This document shows, one piece after another, positions 28,412 to 37,704 of a DNA stretch of 64,000 nt (position 1 is the first letter of the stretch; each line of letters starts with the position of its first letter). Under the pieces are notes generated by a model. The model was not told the DNA's origin, did not search any database, and saw only the letters and a list, made by a program, of their open reading frames with translations. Source of the stretch: Stenotrophomonas nitritireducens (GTDB taxonomy: Bacteria > Pseudomonadota > Gammaproteobacteria > Xanthomonadales > Xanthomonadaceae); NCBI RefSeq assembly GCF_001700965.1, contig NZ_CP016756.1:1860001-1924000 (forward strand), written 5' to 3'. The position numbers and the translations under genes were made by a program.

Positions 28412-29269
28412 ATGACCTCCAACGAAAACTGGTTCATCGAACACTTCCAGCCGACCGGTTCGGCTATTGGTTTCCGCATCACCGGCAAGCTGGACGAGGT
28501 GCAGTCGCCGTTCCAGAAGATCGAGATCTACGACAGCACCGACTGGGGCAAGTTGATGGTCATCGATGGCGCCATGATGCTGACCACGAAGGACAACTTC
28601 TTCTATCACGAGATGATCAGCCACCCGGTGCTGTTCACCCACCCGGCGCCCAAGCGCGTGGTGATCATCGGCGGCGGCGACTGCGGCACCCTGCGCGAGG
28701 TGCTCAAGCACCCGGGCGTGGAAAGCGCCACCCAGTGCGATATCGATGAGCAGGTCACGCGCATGGCCGAGAAGTACTTCCCGGAGCTGTGCGAATCCAA
28801 CGGCGACGTGCGCGCCGAGCTGCTGTTCGACGACGGCGTGGCCTATATGGCCAACTGCGCCCCGGGCAGCGTGGACGTGGTGATCGTGGATTCCACCGAC
28901 CCGGTCGGCCCGGCCGAAGGCCTGTTCAACAAGGCGTTCTTTGAAAGCTGCTTCCGCGCCCTGAAGGACGACGGCCTGCTGGTGCAGCAGAGCGAGTCGC
29001 CGCTGGCGCTGCTGGACCTGATCAAGGACATGCGTTCGGAAATGGGCAAGGCCGGCTTCCAGTCGTTCAAGACCCTGCCGTTCCCGCAGCCGTGCTACCC
29101 GACCGGCTGGTGGTCGGTGACCGTGGCCAGCAAGCAGGCCGGTTTCAGCTTCGGCTTCCGTGAAGCCGATTCGGCCGCCAAGCCGTTCGACACCCTGTAC
29201 TACACCGCGCCGCTGCACACCGGTGTGCTGGTCAGCCCGCCGTTCGTGGCCAAGGCACTGGGCGAATAA
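28412..29269 (+). CDS. speE: Spermidine synthase
   Basis: SpeE transfers an aminopropyl group from decarboxylated SAM to putrescine. The 285-residue protein has the GGGDCGTLREVLKH SAM-binding motif, the conserved DSTDPVGPAEGLF segment with the catalytic Asp, and the PTGWWSV block near the C-terminus. The ATG at 28412 is preceded by CAGGA. The C-terminal coding region has a decayed second copy at 30620-30718. A strong terminator follows. Confidence 0.96.
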   Translation: MTSNENWFIEHFQPTGSAIGFRITGKLDEVQSPFQKIEIYDSTDWGKLMVIDGAMMLTTKDNFFYHEMISHPVLFTHPAPKRVVIIGGGDCGTLREVLKHPGVESATQCDIDEQVTRMAEKYFPELCESNGDVRAELLFDDGVAYMANCAPGSVDVVIVDSTDPVGPAEGLFNKAFFESCFRALKDDGLLVQQSESPLALLDLIKDMRSEMGKAGFQSFKTLPFPQPCYPTGWWSVTVASKQAGFSFGFREADSAAKPFDTLYYTAPLHTGVLVSPPFVAKALGE

Positions 29270-29290
29270 ACCCGCTGCCAGCGCCAACAG

Positions 29291-29315
29291 AAAACCCCGC
29301 TTGATGCGGGGTTTT
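29291..29315. terminator. Bidirectional terminator between speE and lpxO
   Basis: AAAACCCCGC / GCGGGGTTTT with a TTGAT loop is followed by more Ts on the plus strand and carries A-tracts on the left. It can therefore serve both converging genes. Confidence 0.92.
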
Positions 29316-29378
29316 TTGTGCCTTCCGTACTCACCTTTGCACTGGCCTGGGCCAGATGCCGGCGCCGTTGCGCGCCGC

Positions 29379-30284
29379 TCACAGCGCCCAGATGGCAGCA
29401 ACCACCGCCAGCACCAGGCCCCATTTGAGGCAGTTGTAGGCCAACACGCTGCGTGCGCGCAGCGCCTTGGCGTGCAGGCGCAGTTTGTACACGCTGCCGA
29501 ATGCCTTGTTGACGCCGCCAGTGGGGTCACCCGGCAGGTTGGGCGACGCTCCGCCAGCCAGCAGGGTGGCGGCCACCGCGCGACTGAACAAGACCGGCAA
29601 GCCGAAGCGCAATGGCCGCACCACGTCGCAGAACAGGATCACCCGATCCTGCCCGGTCTGGTTCTGCGCACGGTGGATATAGGTCTCGTCGAACATCATC
29701 CACTCACCATCGCGCCAGCTCCGGCGGATGCCATCGACCTCGATATAACAACCATCATCATTGGGCGTGCTCAGGCCCAGATGCAGACGCAACGAACCGG
29801 CAAACGGATCACGGTGCGGGCGCAGCTCACTGCCTGGCGGCAACTGCGCGAACATCGCCGCGCGCACCTCCGGCAGCGCTTCGAGCAGCGCCACCGTACG
29901 CGGGCACAACGCCTTGGCCGAGGGATGCGGCGGGCCATACCAGCGCAGGTAGAAGCGCTTCCAGCCACGACGGAAGAATGAGTTGAAGCCAGCATCGTTG
30001 TAGCCGCTGGCAGCGGCGATCTTCTCCGCGTCACGCAGGGCCAAGGCCTCATCGCGGATGACCTGCCAGTTCTGCTGCAGCGGCTCCAACTGCGGGAACT
30101 CCTTGCCCGCATCCAGGAACGGCGTGGTCGGCACTTTCGAGAACAGGTAGATGACCACGTTGATCGGTGCCATGAAACTGGAGTGATCCAGCAACTGACG
30201 GGACCAGCGCGCACGCACCTTGCCCCGGTAATGGATGTACAACACGCAGGCCGCGAACAAGGCCGCCAGCACCAGTTTGATCAT
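29379..30284 (-). CDS. lpxO: Aspartyl/asparaginyl beta-hydroxylase-like lipid A hydroxylase (LpxO family)
   Basis: LpxO is an Fe(II)/2-oxoglutarate dioxygenase at the inner membrane that 2-hydroxylates a fatty acyl chain of lipid A. The 301-residue product has an N-terminal membrane helix (MIKLVLAALFAACVLYIHY), the iron motif LRPHRDPFAGSLRLHLGL with HxD, the distal His in TYIHRAQNQTG, and a hydrophobic C-terminal helix (WGLVLAVVAAIWAL). The ATG at 30284 is chosen for the helix start. The substrate is assigned by family and topology; the related BlpA-type hydroxylases are an alternative. Confidence 0.82.
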   Translation of the reverse strand: MIKLVLAALFAACVLYIHYRGKVRARWSRQLLDHSSFMAPINVVIYLFSKVPTTPFLDAGKEFPQLEPLQQNWQVIRDEALALRDAEKIAAASGYNDAGFNSFFRRGWKRFYLRWYGPPHPSAKALCPRTVALLEALPEVRAAMFAQLPPGSELRPHRDPFAGSLRLHLGLSTPNDDGCYIEVDGIRRSWRDGEWMMFDETYIHRAQNQTGQDRVILFCDVVRPLRFGLPVLFSRAVAATLLAGGASPNLPGDPTGGVNKAFGSVYKLRLHAKALRARSVLAYNCLKWGLVLAVVAAIWAL

Positions 30285-30619
30285 CTCACCTCCCAGCCGC
30301 GGCCGGACCCGGGGACGCAGCGGAGGAGCGTTCGGTTCGCGCCTGACAGCGCCGCCACTACTGCGTCCAAGCATAGGGGCGCCACGCAGGCGGGAGAGGG
30401 CGACATCGCGCTCTGTCGCGATGTCCGCAAATTTTGTATATCGAAAATTTAGCGGGTTTTAAGTTTCGTACCCCAAGCCGTACCGGGTACGACAAACCCT
30501 TCTTCTCCACCCGTCATCACTGCAGCTGCCGCGTCGGCAACGCGCCTCCGGAATACCCGTCACCTACGCTGCTGGTCGGGCTTGGCGGAGGTACAAGCCA
30601 GCATCTTCTTCGCGCGCCC

Positions 30620-30718
30620 GACGCAACCGCCAAGCCGTTCGACCCCGTGTTCCACACCAGCGCTCGGATCAGCCCGCAGTTGACGGCCAAGGCACTGGGC
30701 GAACAAGCCCCTGTCCGC
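30620..30718 (+). pseudogene. Decayed copy of the speE 3' end
   Basis: The translation DATAKPFDPVFHTS then ISPQLTAKALGEQ parallels the SpeE C-terminus (DSAAKPFDTLYYTA ... VSPPFVAKALGE). At DNA level GCCAAGCCGTTCGAC and GGCCAAGGCACTGGGCGAA are identical to speE. An internal deletion of about 9 bases is present and the stop codon is gone. The source is 29165-29285, 1.45 kb upstream. The rest of the 690-base stretch between lpxO and the kinase gene shows no gene; its last 100 bases are A/T-rich and presumably hold the kinase promoter. Confidence 0.75.
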
Positions 30719-30972
30719 GCGGTCAACGCATCCCGCACCGCAGCCGTGACGCGGAATGCTGCGGTTCCGGGTCTGCGTTGCGCACAAGGCCTGGAATGGG
30801 GCAAGCGCGCAGCTGCAACGAACATTTCCGTCACAACATTCCGACATTTTTTTACATTCAGCAATTCATGGACTGTGCAGTTTTATAATTGCGCACATCC
30901 CGCCCACCCGGGCACGTTAGACCGGCTTTGCAAGACGCTTTCCGCGCCGTTGCCCGCGTCAGGAAGGTTTTG

Positions 30973-31629
30973 ATGAACACATTGCCCCGCTTCGACGGTG
31001 ACCACGCCGTGGTTCCCGACAATCAACTGCTCAAGCGCGGCGAACGCCTGCTGGAGCCCGACGTCTACCGCACCGAACTGGACGGGCGCCCGGCTGTGGT
31101 CAAGGACTACCGGCGCTACCGTGGTACGCCGTTGTCGCCGGTGGCGCGCCTGCTGGTCCGCCGCGAGGCCCGGGTGCTTAAGCGCCTGCAGGGCTGGAAG
31201 CACGCACCGGCCCTGCTGGGCACCTTGGGTGGCCTGGCACTGGGCATGGAGTTCATCCCCGGCGACACCTTGAGCGCCGGTGTGCAGGGTGTCAGCCAGG
31301 AAGTCTTCGACCAGCTGCAGAACGCCCTCGCCCGCCTGCATGCCGCCGGCATCACCCACAACGACCTGCATGGCACCAACGTGGTGGTCAGCGCCGGCGT
31401 GCCGGTGCTGCTGGACTTCACCTCGGCCCTGCGCGCGCCGCGCTGGCTGCGCAACTGGCCGATCTTCCGCCAGCTACGCCGCAGCGACATGAAGAACCTG
31501 GTCAAGATGCGCCAGCGTCTGACCGGCCAGAAGCCCAGCGCCGAACAGGCGGCGATGCTGGCCGAACCGGGCTGGGTGCAGACCGTGCGTAATGCGTGGA
31601 AGCGGCTTTACCGGCGGATCAAGGGCTAA
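30973..31629 (+). CDS. RIO/KdkA-like small protein kinase
   Basis: The 218-residue protein carries the minimal kinase core: a Lys in AVVKDYRRYRG, the catalytic loop THNDLHGTNVV (HxDLHxxN) and a metal-binding LLDFTSAL (DF-type). This pattern is shared by RIO1-type kinases and by LPS sugar kinases (KdkA, WaaP-like). A basic C-terminus (WKRLYRRIKG) suggests membrane or nucleic-acid contact. The ATG at 30973 has AGGAAGG upstream. The lpxO neighbour weakly favours an envelope-sugar role, but the substrate cannot be read from sequence. Confidence 0.75.
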   Translation: MNTLPRFDGDHAVVPDNQLLKRGERLLEPDVYRTELDGRPAVVKDYRRYRGTPLSPVARLLVRREARVLKRLQGWKHAPALLGTLGGLALGMEFIPGDTLSAGVQGVSQEVFDQLQNALARLHAAGITHNDLHGTNVVVSAGVPVLLDFTSALRAPRWLRNWPIFRQLRRSDMKNLVKMRQRLTGQKPSAEQAAMLAEPGWVQTVRNAWKRLYRRIKG

Positions 31630-31634
31630 AGCCG

Positions 31635-31736
31635 ACCCCTCCCCAACCCTCCCCTCCGCCTTCGGCGCAATGGAGGGGGTAGAAGCCTGGCTCCGCTCCC
31701 TCCCTTGGCGCAGCCAGGGGAGGGCTGGGGAGGGGT
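31635..31736. repeat. Long GC-rich imperfect palindrome (terminator-like repeat)
   Basis: A 21-base arm (ACCCCTCCCCAACCCTCCCC..., 31635-31655) pairs with 31716-31736 with one mismatch. Between them lie CGCCTTCGGCG and a second GGAGGG/CCCTCC pair. It separates the converging kinase and glnB genes. Half copies occur at 16008-16048 and, in a shorter form, at 26229-26264. Confidence 0.8.
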
Positions 31737-31781
31737 GCTTTAAAGCTTCAAAGCTCTAAACCCTCACTCCCCAAAAAAAAC

Positions 31782-32189
<408 letters not shown>

Positions 32190-32276
32190 CTATCCTTACC
32201 GCAAGTCAAAACGGATACCGATGCCCGCCAACGGCGGCCAGCTCCCACGCTAGGCCCAACCCTGCGGAGAAACCCC

Positions 32277-32534
32277 ATGATCGACCTCAACCACATCGAT
32301 GAGCTGGCCCGCCGCCTCAGCAGCCTGGTGCCGCCGGGCCTGCGTGAATCACGCGAAGAACTGCAGGCCACCTTCAAGACCGCGCTGCAGGCCGGGCTGA
32401 GCAAGCTGGACCTGGTCACCCGCGAAGAATTCGAAGTGCAGCGCGCCGTGCTGCTGCGCACCCGTGAAAAGCTCGACGCGCTGGAACAAGCCGTCGTCGC
32501 CCTGGAAAGCCGCGTCTCCGACAAGAACGCCTGA
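32277..32534 (+). CDS. ubiK: UbiK-type ubiquinone biosynthesis accessory factor (BMFP domain)
   Basis: The 85-residue protein is an all-helical, coiled-coil BMFP/YqiC family member (MIDLNHIDELARRLSSLVPP, then REELQATFKTALQAGLSKLD and VTREEFEVQRAVL). In enterobacteria UbiK binds UbiJ and helps aerobic ubiquinone synthesis. It lies 156 bases from the diverging glnB gene and 11 bases before comM, with which it is probably co-transcribed. Confidence 0.87.
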   Translation: MIDLNHIDELARRLSSLVPPGLRESREELQATFKTALQAGLSKLDLVTREEFEVQRAVLLRTREKLDALEQAVVALESRVSDKNA

Positions 32535-32545
32535 GCACCGGGCCC

Positions 32546-34057
32546 GTGAGCCTGGCGCTGGTGCACAGCCGCGCCCGTGCCGGCGTGCACGCGCCGTTGG
32601 TGCAGGTGGAAGTCCACCTGTCCGGCGGCCTGCCCTTCACCCAGATCGTTGGCCTGCCCGAAGCCGCCGTGCGGGAATCGCGTGACCGGGTGCGTGCGGC
32701 CATTCTCTGCGCACAGTTCGACTACCCCGCCCGCCGCATCACCATCAATCTGGCGCCGGCAGACCTGCCCAAGGAAGGCGGCCGTTTTGATCTGCCGATC
32801 GCACTGGGCATCCTCGCCGCCAGCGGGCAGATCGACCGCAATGCGCTGGCCGATTACGAGTTCATCGGCGAACTGGCACTCACCGGTGAACTGCGCGCGG
32901 TGGATGGCGCCTTGCCTGCCGCCATATCGGCCGCCAACGCGGGGCGCTGCCTGATCGTGCCGCCAGGCAATGCGGGCGAAGCCGCGCTCGCCCAGCGCGC
33001 CGAGGTCAAAGTCGCGCGCACCTTGCTTGAAGTGTGCGCCGCACTGGCCGGCAGCAAGCAGCTGCCAGACGCACAGGTGCCTGCAACCGAGCCAGCGATA
33101 CTGGCCGACCTCGTTGATGTGCGCGGCCAGCTGCATGCGCGGCGTGCGCTGGAGATCGCAGCCGCAGGTGGCCATCATCTACTGTTGCTGGGTTCACCCG
33201 GTTGCGGCAAGACCCTGCTGGCCTCGCGCCTGCCCGGCATCCTGCCCGAGGCCAGCGAAGCGGAAGCCCTGGAAACCGCTGCGATCGCCTCGGCCAGTGG
33301 CCGCGGCGTCGATCCCAGCCGCTGGCGGCAACGCCCGTATCGCGCACCGCACCATACCGCCAGCGCGGTCGCCCTGGTGGGTGGCGGCTCGCACCCACGG
33401 CCAGGTGAAATATCCCTGGCGCACAACGGTGTGCTGTTCCTGGATGAACTGCCGGAGTGGAATCGACATGCGCTGGAAGTGCTGCGCGAACCGTTGGAAT
33501 CGGGCACGGTCACGGTATCGCGGGCGGCACGCAGCATGGAGTTTCCGGCGCGCTTCCAGTTGATTGCCGCCATGAACCCCTGCCCCTGCGGTTGGGCCGG
33601 CGACAGCAGCGGGCGCTGCCGCTGTTCGGTGGAAAGCATCCGCCGTTATCGCGCGCGCATTTCCGGGCCGCTGCTGGACCGCATCGATCTGCATCTGCAG
33701 GTGCCACGGCTGGCCCCGAGCGAGCTGCGCGGCGATGCCAGCGCAGGCGAGAGCAGCACGCAGGTGCGCGAACGGGTGATGCAGGCACGTGTGCGCCAAC
33801 TGCAACGTGCCGGCAAGGCCAATGCGTATCTGGCGCAGGCCGAAACACTGCGCGATTGCCGCCTTTCCACTGCCGACGAAGACCTGCTTGAGCAGGCGAT
33901 GGAACGCCTGCAGCTGTCGGCGCGGTCGATGCATCGCATCCTGCGGGTAGCGCGGACGATTGCCGACCTTGCCGCCAAAACGGCGATTGAACGGGCCCAT
34001 CTGACCGAAGCGATCGGCTACCGGCAGTTGGATCGCGGCGAAGCCGGTGACGCGTAA
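32546..34057 (+). CDS. comM: YifB/ComM family Mg-chelatase-like AAA+ ATPase
   Basis: ComM is a hexameric helicase that promotes branch migration during natural transformation. The 503-residue product has the N-terminal ChlI-like domain (VQVEVHLSGGLPFTQIVGLP), Walker A GSPGCGKTLLASRLPGIL, Walker B NGVLFLDELPEW, the MNPCPCGW cysteine motif with a paired CRC, and the C-terminal sensor-2 region RSMHRILRVARTIADL. It starts with GTG at 32546, 11 bases after ubiK. It converges on the LysR gene. Confidence 0.93.
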   Translation: MSLALVHSRARAGVHAPLVQVEVHLSGGLPFTQIVGLPEAAVRESRDRVRAAILCAQFDYPARRITINLAPADLPKEGGRFDLPIALGILAASGQIDRNALADYEFIGELALTGELRAVDGALPAAISAANAGRCLIVPPGNAGEAALAQRAEVKVARTLLEVCAALAGSKQLPDAQVPATEPAILADLVDVRGQLHARRALEIAAAGGHHLLLLGSPGCGKTLLASRLPGILPEASEAEALETAAIASASGRGVDPSRWRQRPYRAPHHTASAVALVGGGSHPRPGEISLAHNGVLFLDELPEWNRHALEVLREPLESGTVTVSRAARSMEFPARFQLIAAMNPCPCGWAGDSSGRCRCSVESIRRYRARISGPLLDRIDLHLQVPRLAPSELRGDASAGESSTQVRERVMQARVRQLQRAGKANAYLAQAETLRDCRLSTADEDLLEQAMERLQLSARSMHRILRVARTIADLAAKTAIERAHLTEAIGYRQLDRGEAGDA

Positions 34058-34138
34058 CTAGCAACCCTGGTCCGCGCAGAACACGCCCAGGCAGCGGCAG
34101 CGCTGCGTTGTGGTCATGCGCAGCGACAAGCCGCCAGC

Positions 34139-35050
34139 TCAGCCCTCGACAATGGCCAGCTGCGCAGGCAGCTTTTCCGCCAGAAGATCGATCGCAGTGC
34201 GCAGTTTGCGTGGCATATGCTGCGTGCGTGGCCACAGCGCATTGATCGGAAAGACCGCACTTGCGCCTATGGTCTTCAACTCCCAGAGCGCTCCACGCAC
34301 AAGGTTTTCCCTTGCCAGCCACGAGGGCAGCCAGGCAACGCCCATCCCCGCCACAGCCGCGTCCATGACACCTTGCAGATCGTCGGTCTGCATGCGCGCC
34401 TTCGGGCGCACGCAGATTGAACGCTCCTCCACGGTCAACCGCCAATCAACCACCTGACCGTGCCGGGTATACGCGACAGCGTCCAATCCCTCCAGCGCTG
34501 CCACGTCGAATACCGCTGAAGTCCGCCGCAGATATTTCGGCGCCGCACAGAACACCATCCCGTGCTCGCCCAGACGCTTGGCCACCAGGTCACCACTGTC
34601 AGGCGGGTTGCCGTTGCGGATACTCAGGTCAACGCCGTCCTCCAGCAGGTCAACCATGCGATCGGAGAACATCACATCCAGCAGCAGCTGCGGATGCTGC
34701 GCCGCCAACTCGATGAGGATGGGCATCACGCACAAATGCCCGAACAGCACCGGTATCGAAACCCGGAGCCGCCCGGCGATTTCTGCCTTGCCACTTTCCA
34801 GCGCCTGCTCCGCGCTCTTCATTTCGTCCAGGGCGCGCAAACAGTGTTCGTAGTAGGTCGCGCCGGCCTCGGTAAGATTCAGGCTGCGCGTGTTGCGGTT
34901 GAACAACCGCACCTTCAGGCGCGATTCCAGCCGGGCGATCGCCTTTGCCGCCGCCGACCGGGTCACGTGCAAGCGCTCAGCAGCCCGCGCGAAATTGCCG
35001 GCCCCGACAACCTCGACAAAAACGTCTATATCGGCTGAGAAATTTGCCAC
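34139..35050 (-). CDS. LysR-family transcriptional regulator
   Basis: The 303-residue protein has the winged helix-turn-helix (ADIDVFVEVVGAGNFARAAE, HVTRSAAAKAIARLESRLKV) and the LysR substrate-binding domain. The GTG at 35050 is preferred: GGAGG lies 7 bases upstream and the homology starts there. It diverges from the azoreductase gene, and a perfect palindrome abuts its start codon. It is likely to regulate azoR and itself, as divergent LysR genes usually do. Confidence 0.9.
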   Translation of the reverse strand: MANFSADIDVFVEVVGAGNFARAAERLHVTRSAAAKAIARLESRLKVRLFNRNTRSLNLTEAGATYYEHCLRALDEMKSAEQALESGKAEIAGRLRVSIPVLFGHLCVMPILIELAAQHPQLLLDVMFSDRMVDLLEDGVDLSIRNGNPPDSGDLVAKRLGEHGMVFCAAPKYLRRTSAVFDVAALEGLDAVAYTRHGQVVDWRLTVEERSICVRPKARMQTDDLQGVMDAAVAGMGVAWLPSWLARENLVRGALWELKTIGASAVFPINALWPRTQHMPRKLRTAIDLLAEKLPAQLAIVEG

Positions 35051-35073
35051 ATTGGATCCTCCAAGGATCCAAT
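35051..35073. promoter_or_regulatory. Candidate LysR operator palindrome
   Basis: ATTGGATCC-TCCAA-GGATCCAAT is a perfect 9-base inverted repeat with a T-N11-A core. It lies immediately upstream of the LysR GTG, inside the LysR ribosome site, and 79 bases before azoR. Position and symmetry suggest autoregulation and control of azoR. Confidence 0.6.
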
Positions 35074-35151
35074 GTGTGTATCTGATATGGACAATGGATA
35101 CAAGCAGGAACCTTAAGGTGGCGGCATCGTCAAACTTCCGCGGCAACCGCC

Positions 35152-35754
35152 ATGACCCGAATTCTCGCCCTGAAATCCAGCCTCAACGGCGCAAACTCCC
35201 GCAGCAATGGATTGATCGACAGCTTCCTGGCCCAACGACGCGCCAATGGCTACACCGACCAGGTGGTCGAGCGTGACTTGGCCGACATCGATCTGCCAGT
35301 GCTGGATGCCGAGCTGTTCCATGCCCTGCGTGGCGCGCAATCGCCGAATGACCGCGTCAGCGATGCCATTGCGCTCTCGGACAAGTTGATCGATGAGCTC
35401 AAGGCCTGCGAACTGATACTCATCGGAGCGCCCATGTACAACTTGAACGTGCCTACGCCGCTGAAGAACTGGTTCGATCTCATCGCCAGAGCGCAGGTTA
35501 CCTTCCGCTACACCGACACCTATCCGGAAGGCCTGATCCACGGTGTGCGTGCCGTTGTCTTCAGCTCCCGCGGCGGTGTCCATGCCGGGCAAGCGACAGA
35601 CGCAGTCACGCCTTACCTGCGTTCGGTGTTGGGCCTGATTGGCGTCACCGACGTGTCATTCGTTTACGCCGAAGGCATGGATATCCGCCCACATGGCATC
35701 GCGGCCGGAATGAATGAGGCCGCCACTCAGATAGCGCAGTTTGCGGGCCACTGA
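35152..35754 (+). CDS. azoR: FMN-dependent NADH-azoreductase
   Basis: This flavodoxin-fold quinone/azo reductase uses NAD(P)H and FMN and protects against quinone stress. The 200-residue product has the FMN-binding start RILALKSSLNGANSRSNGLI, the PMYNLNVPTPLKNWFD block and the SSRGGVHAG loop typical of AzoR. The ATG start at 35152 and the length are standard. It is paired with a divergent LysR regulator, a frequent arrangement for this enzyme. Confidence 0.92.
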   Translation: MTRILALKSSLNGANSRSNGLIDSFLAQRRANGYTDQVVERDLADIDLPVLDAELFHALRGAQSPNDRVSDAIALSDKLIDELKACELILIGAPMYNLNVPTPLKNWFDLIARAQVTFRYTDTYPEGLIHGVRAVVFSSRGGVHAGQATDAVTPYLRSVLGLIGVTDVSFVYAEGMDIRPHGIAAGMNEAATQIAQFAGH

Positions 35755-35814
35755 TATTCCCTCCTTGTAAACAAGTCGCCGCGCCACCCGGCCGGATGGC
35801 CAGCAGCATCCGTC

Positions 35815-35854
35815 CCCAACCCACTCCCGTTGCGCCACAGGGGAGTGGGTTGGG
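35815..35854. terminator. Hairpin after azoR
   Basis: CCCAACCCACTCCC (35815-35828) and its perfect complement (35841-35854) form a 14-base stem with a 12-base loop. No T-run follows, so termination is plausible but not certain. Confidence 0.5.
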
Positions 35855-35938
35855 CGGGCGGCGCTGCCAGCGCTACGGATTCAGGACAAATCCCAAAAAT
35901 CCGTTCACCATCGCCAGCAGCCCCCGCAGAGCCCGGCC

Positions 35939-37465
35939 ATGGAACGCATCGAACGCCCTTTCTTCCCGGTCATCTATGTGCGCGGCTACGCGATGACCCG
36001 CGATGAGATTGTGGAAACCACCTCCACCCCGTTCATGGGTTTCGAGGCCGGCTCCACCAAGATGCGCCAGGCGCAGGACGGCAGCATCGTCAAGTTCGTG
36101 TTCGAGTCGCCGCTGGTGCGGCTGATGAAGGATTACGACTACCGCGATGTCTACGAATTCGGTGCCGAACGCCGCGACCGCATCTCGCCACGCTGCATTG
36201 TCATCCATCGCTACTACGACCCGGCTGACCCGGCCTTTGGTGACGGCAAGACCCCGTCCATCATTGATGCGGCCACCGCGCTGGGCAAGCGCATCGAGCA
36301 GCTGCGCGACAGCATCTGCGGCAACAACGCGGCCATGCGCAAGGACTTCCGCGTCTACCTGGTGGCGCACTCGATGGGCGGGCTGATCTGCCGCTGCCTG
36401 CTGCAGAACCCGGATGTGGCCAGCGCCGAGGTGCGCGCGATGGTCGACAAGGCCTTCACCTATGCCACCCCGCACAACGGCATCGAGGTGGGCGGCATCA
36501 ACCTGCCCAACCTGCTGTCGATCAACGACCTGAATAATTTCAACCGGACCAACATGGGCAAGTACCTCAAGGTGCCCAAGGACAAGGTCAATACGCTGGG
36601 CAACTCCGGCTTCCCGCCGGAGCGGCTGTTCTGCCTGATCGGCACCAACAGCCGCGACTACGCCGCCGCGCACGGGCTGTCATCCTTTGCGGTGGGCGCG
36701 CTCAGCGACGGGCTGGTGCGCATCGCCAACGCCTATGTGGAAGGTTCGCCGCGCGCGTTCGTCAACCGCAGCCACAGCGGCTATTTCGGCATCGTCAACT
36801 CCGAGGAGGGCTACCAGAACCTGGTGCGCTTCCTGTTCGGCGATACCTGCGCCACCGCGCAGCTGGACATCAATGCGCTGCCGTTCCCGCCGGAGATCGA
36901 GGCCGCCCGCAAGCGCGGCAAGAAGATCGAGTCTTCTTATTACATCGAGGCCACGGTGGCGCCGCGCGGTGCCTACACCTATGAACTCACCTCGCGCACA
37001 CAGGCCAACCAATGTGCCATCCGACGCGAGTACGGCGACATCTTCGATGCGCAGGGCAACCTATTGAAGGACAAGCGCTCGACCGTGCTGTTCTCGGTGT
37101 TCCTGGACAGCAGCAAGATCCTGGCCGGCAGCGAGATTGCGTTCTCCATCGATCTGGCAGTGAGCAACGCCGGCTATCAGGTCGATGGTGCGCTGTTCCT
37201 GAAGAACCACATCCCCGGTGAATACCTGTTCCGCAACACCCTGGTGGTCTTCGCCAAACCCGACGAGGCGGGCGGCTGGCGGCTGCGCTATGTCTGGAGT
37301 GATGACCAGTGGGCCGGCGGACCGAAGAACGAGGCCGAGCTGGCGGGCGCGCGTACCAAGGCCGTCGGCATCACCCAGCAGGCGCCGAACATCTTCGCCA
37401 TTCCACTGCAGTCGGCCAAGGGCTTCAACGCGGAACTGAAACTCTCCCTTTCCGCCTGGCGCTGA
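35939..37465 (+). CDS. Alpha/beta-hydrolase (lipase-like) of unknown substrate
   Basis: The 508-residue protein has an N-terminal hydrolase domain with FFPVIYVRGYAMT and the nucleophile elbow VAHSMGGLICRC (Ser near 148), followed by ATPHNGIEVGG, a pattern shared by PGAP1/triacylglycerol lipase-like folds. There is no signal peptide or membrane helix, so it is probably cytoplasmic. The C-terminal third (~340-505) is beta-rich and unlike the lipase core. It is a single gene, with about 240 empty bases after it. The catalytic Asp and His are not assigned. Confidence 0.72.
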   Translation: MERIERPFFPVIYVRGYAMTRDEIVETTSTPFMGFEAGSTKMRQAQDGSIVKFVFESPLVRLMKDYDYRDVYEFGAERRDRISPRCIVIHRYYDPADPAFGDGKTPSIIDAATALGKRIEQLRDSICGNNAAMRKDFRVYLVAHSMGGLICRCLLQNPDVASAEVRAMVDKAFTYATPHNGIEVGGINLPNLLSINDLNNFNRTNMGKYLKVPKDKVNTLGNSGFPPERLFCLIGTNSRDYAAAHGLSSFAVGALSDGLVRIANAYVEGSPRAFVNRSHSGYFGIVNSEEGYQNLVRFLFGDTCATAQLDINALPFPPEIEAARKRGKKIESSYYIEATVAPRGAYTYELTSRTQANQCAIRREYGDIFDAQGNLLKDKRSTVLFSVFLDSSKILAGSEIAFSIDLAVSNAGYQVDGALFLKNHIPGEYLFRNTLVVFAKPDEAGGWRLRYVWSDDQWAGGPKNEAELAGARTKAVGITQQAPNIFAIPLQSAKGFNAELKLSLSAWR

Positions 37466-37704
37466 ACTGCGCTGGCATCCTGCAGCGGACCGGCACTCGA
37501 CGGAACGGGCGGCCTGCTGCCGCCACCATCATCGGCGTGCTCCAACGGCGCCTGCGAATGCCGGGGTGAAGGCGTTGCCTTGCATATTACTGGCGTGCAC
37601 CGGCGGCGATTCCCGCCCATGGCAGCCACTGCCGCACGCACCGTCTGCGAACAACACATGCGCGCCAACGTGCGGTGCCGCTTGCCGGCACCGCACAACA
37701 GCGC

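Noticed and set aside
30434..30973. 179-codon ORF between lpxO and the kinase gene
   Set aside because: Its only recognisable part is the decayed speE tail. The rest changes character abruptly and runs into the kinase promoter region.
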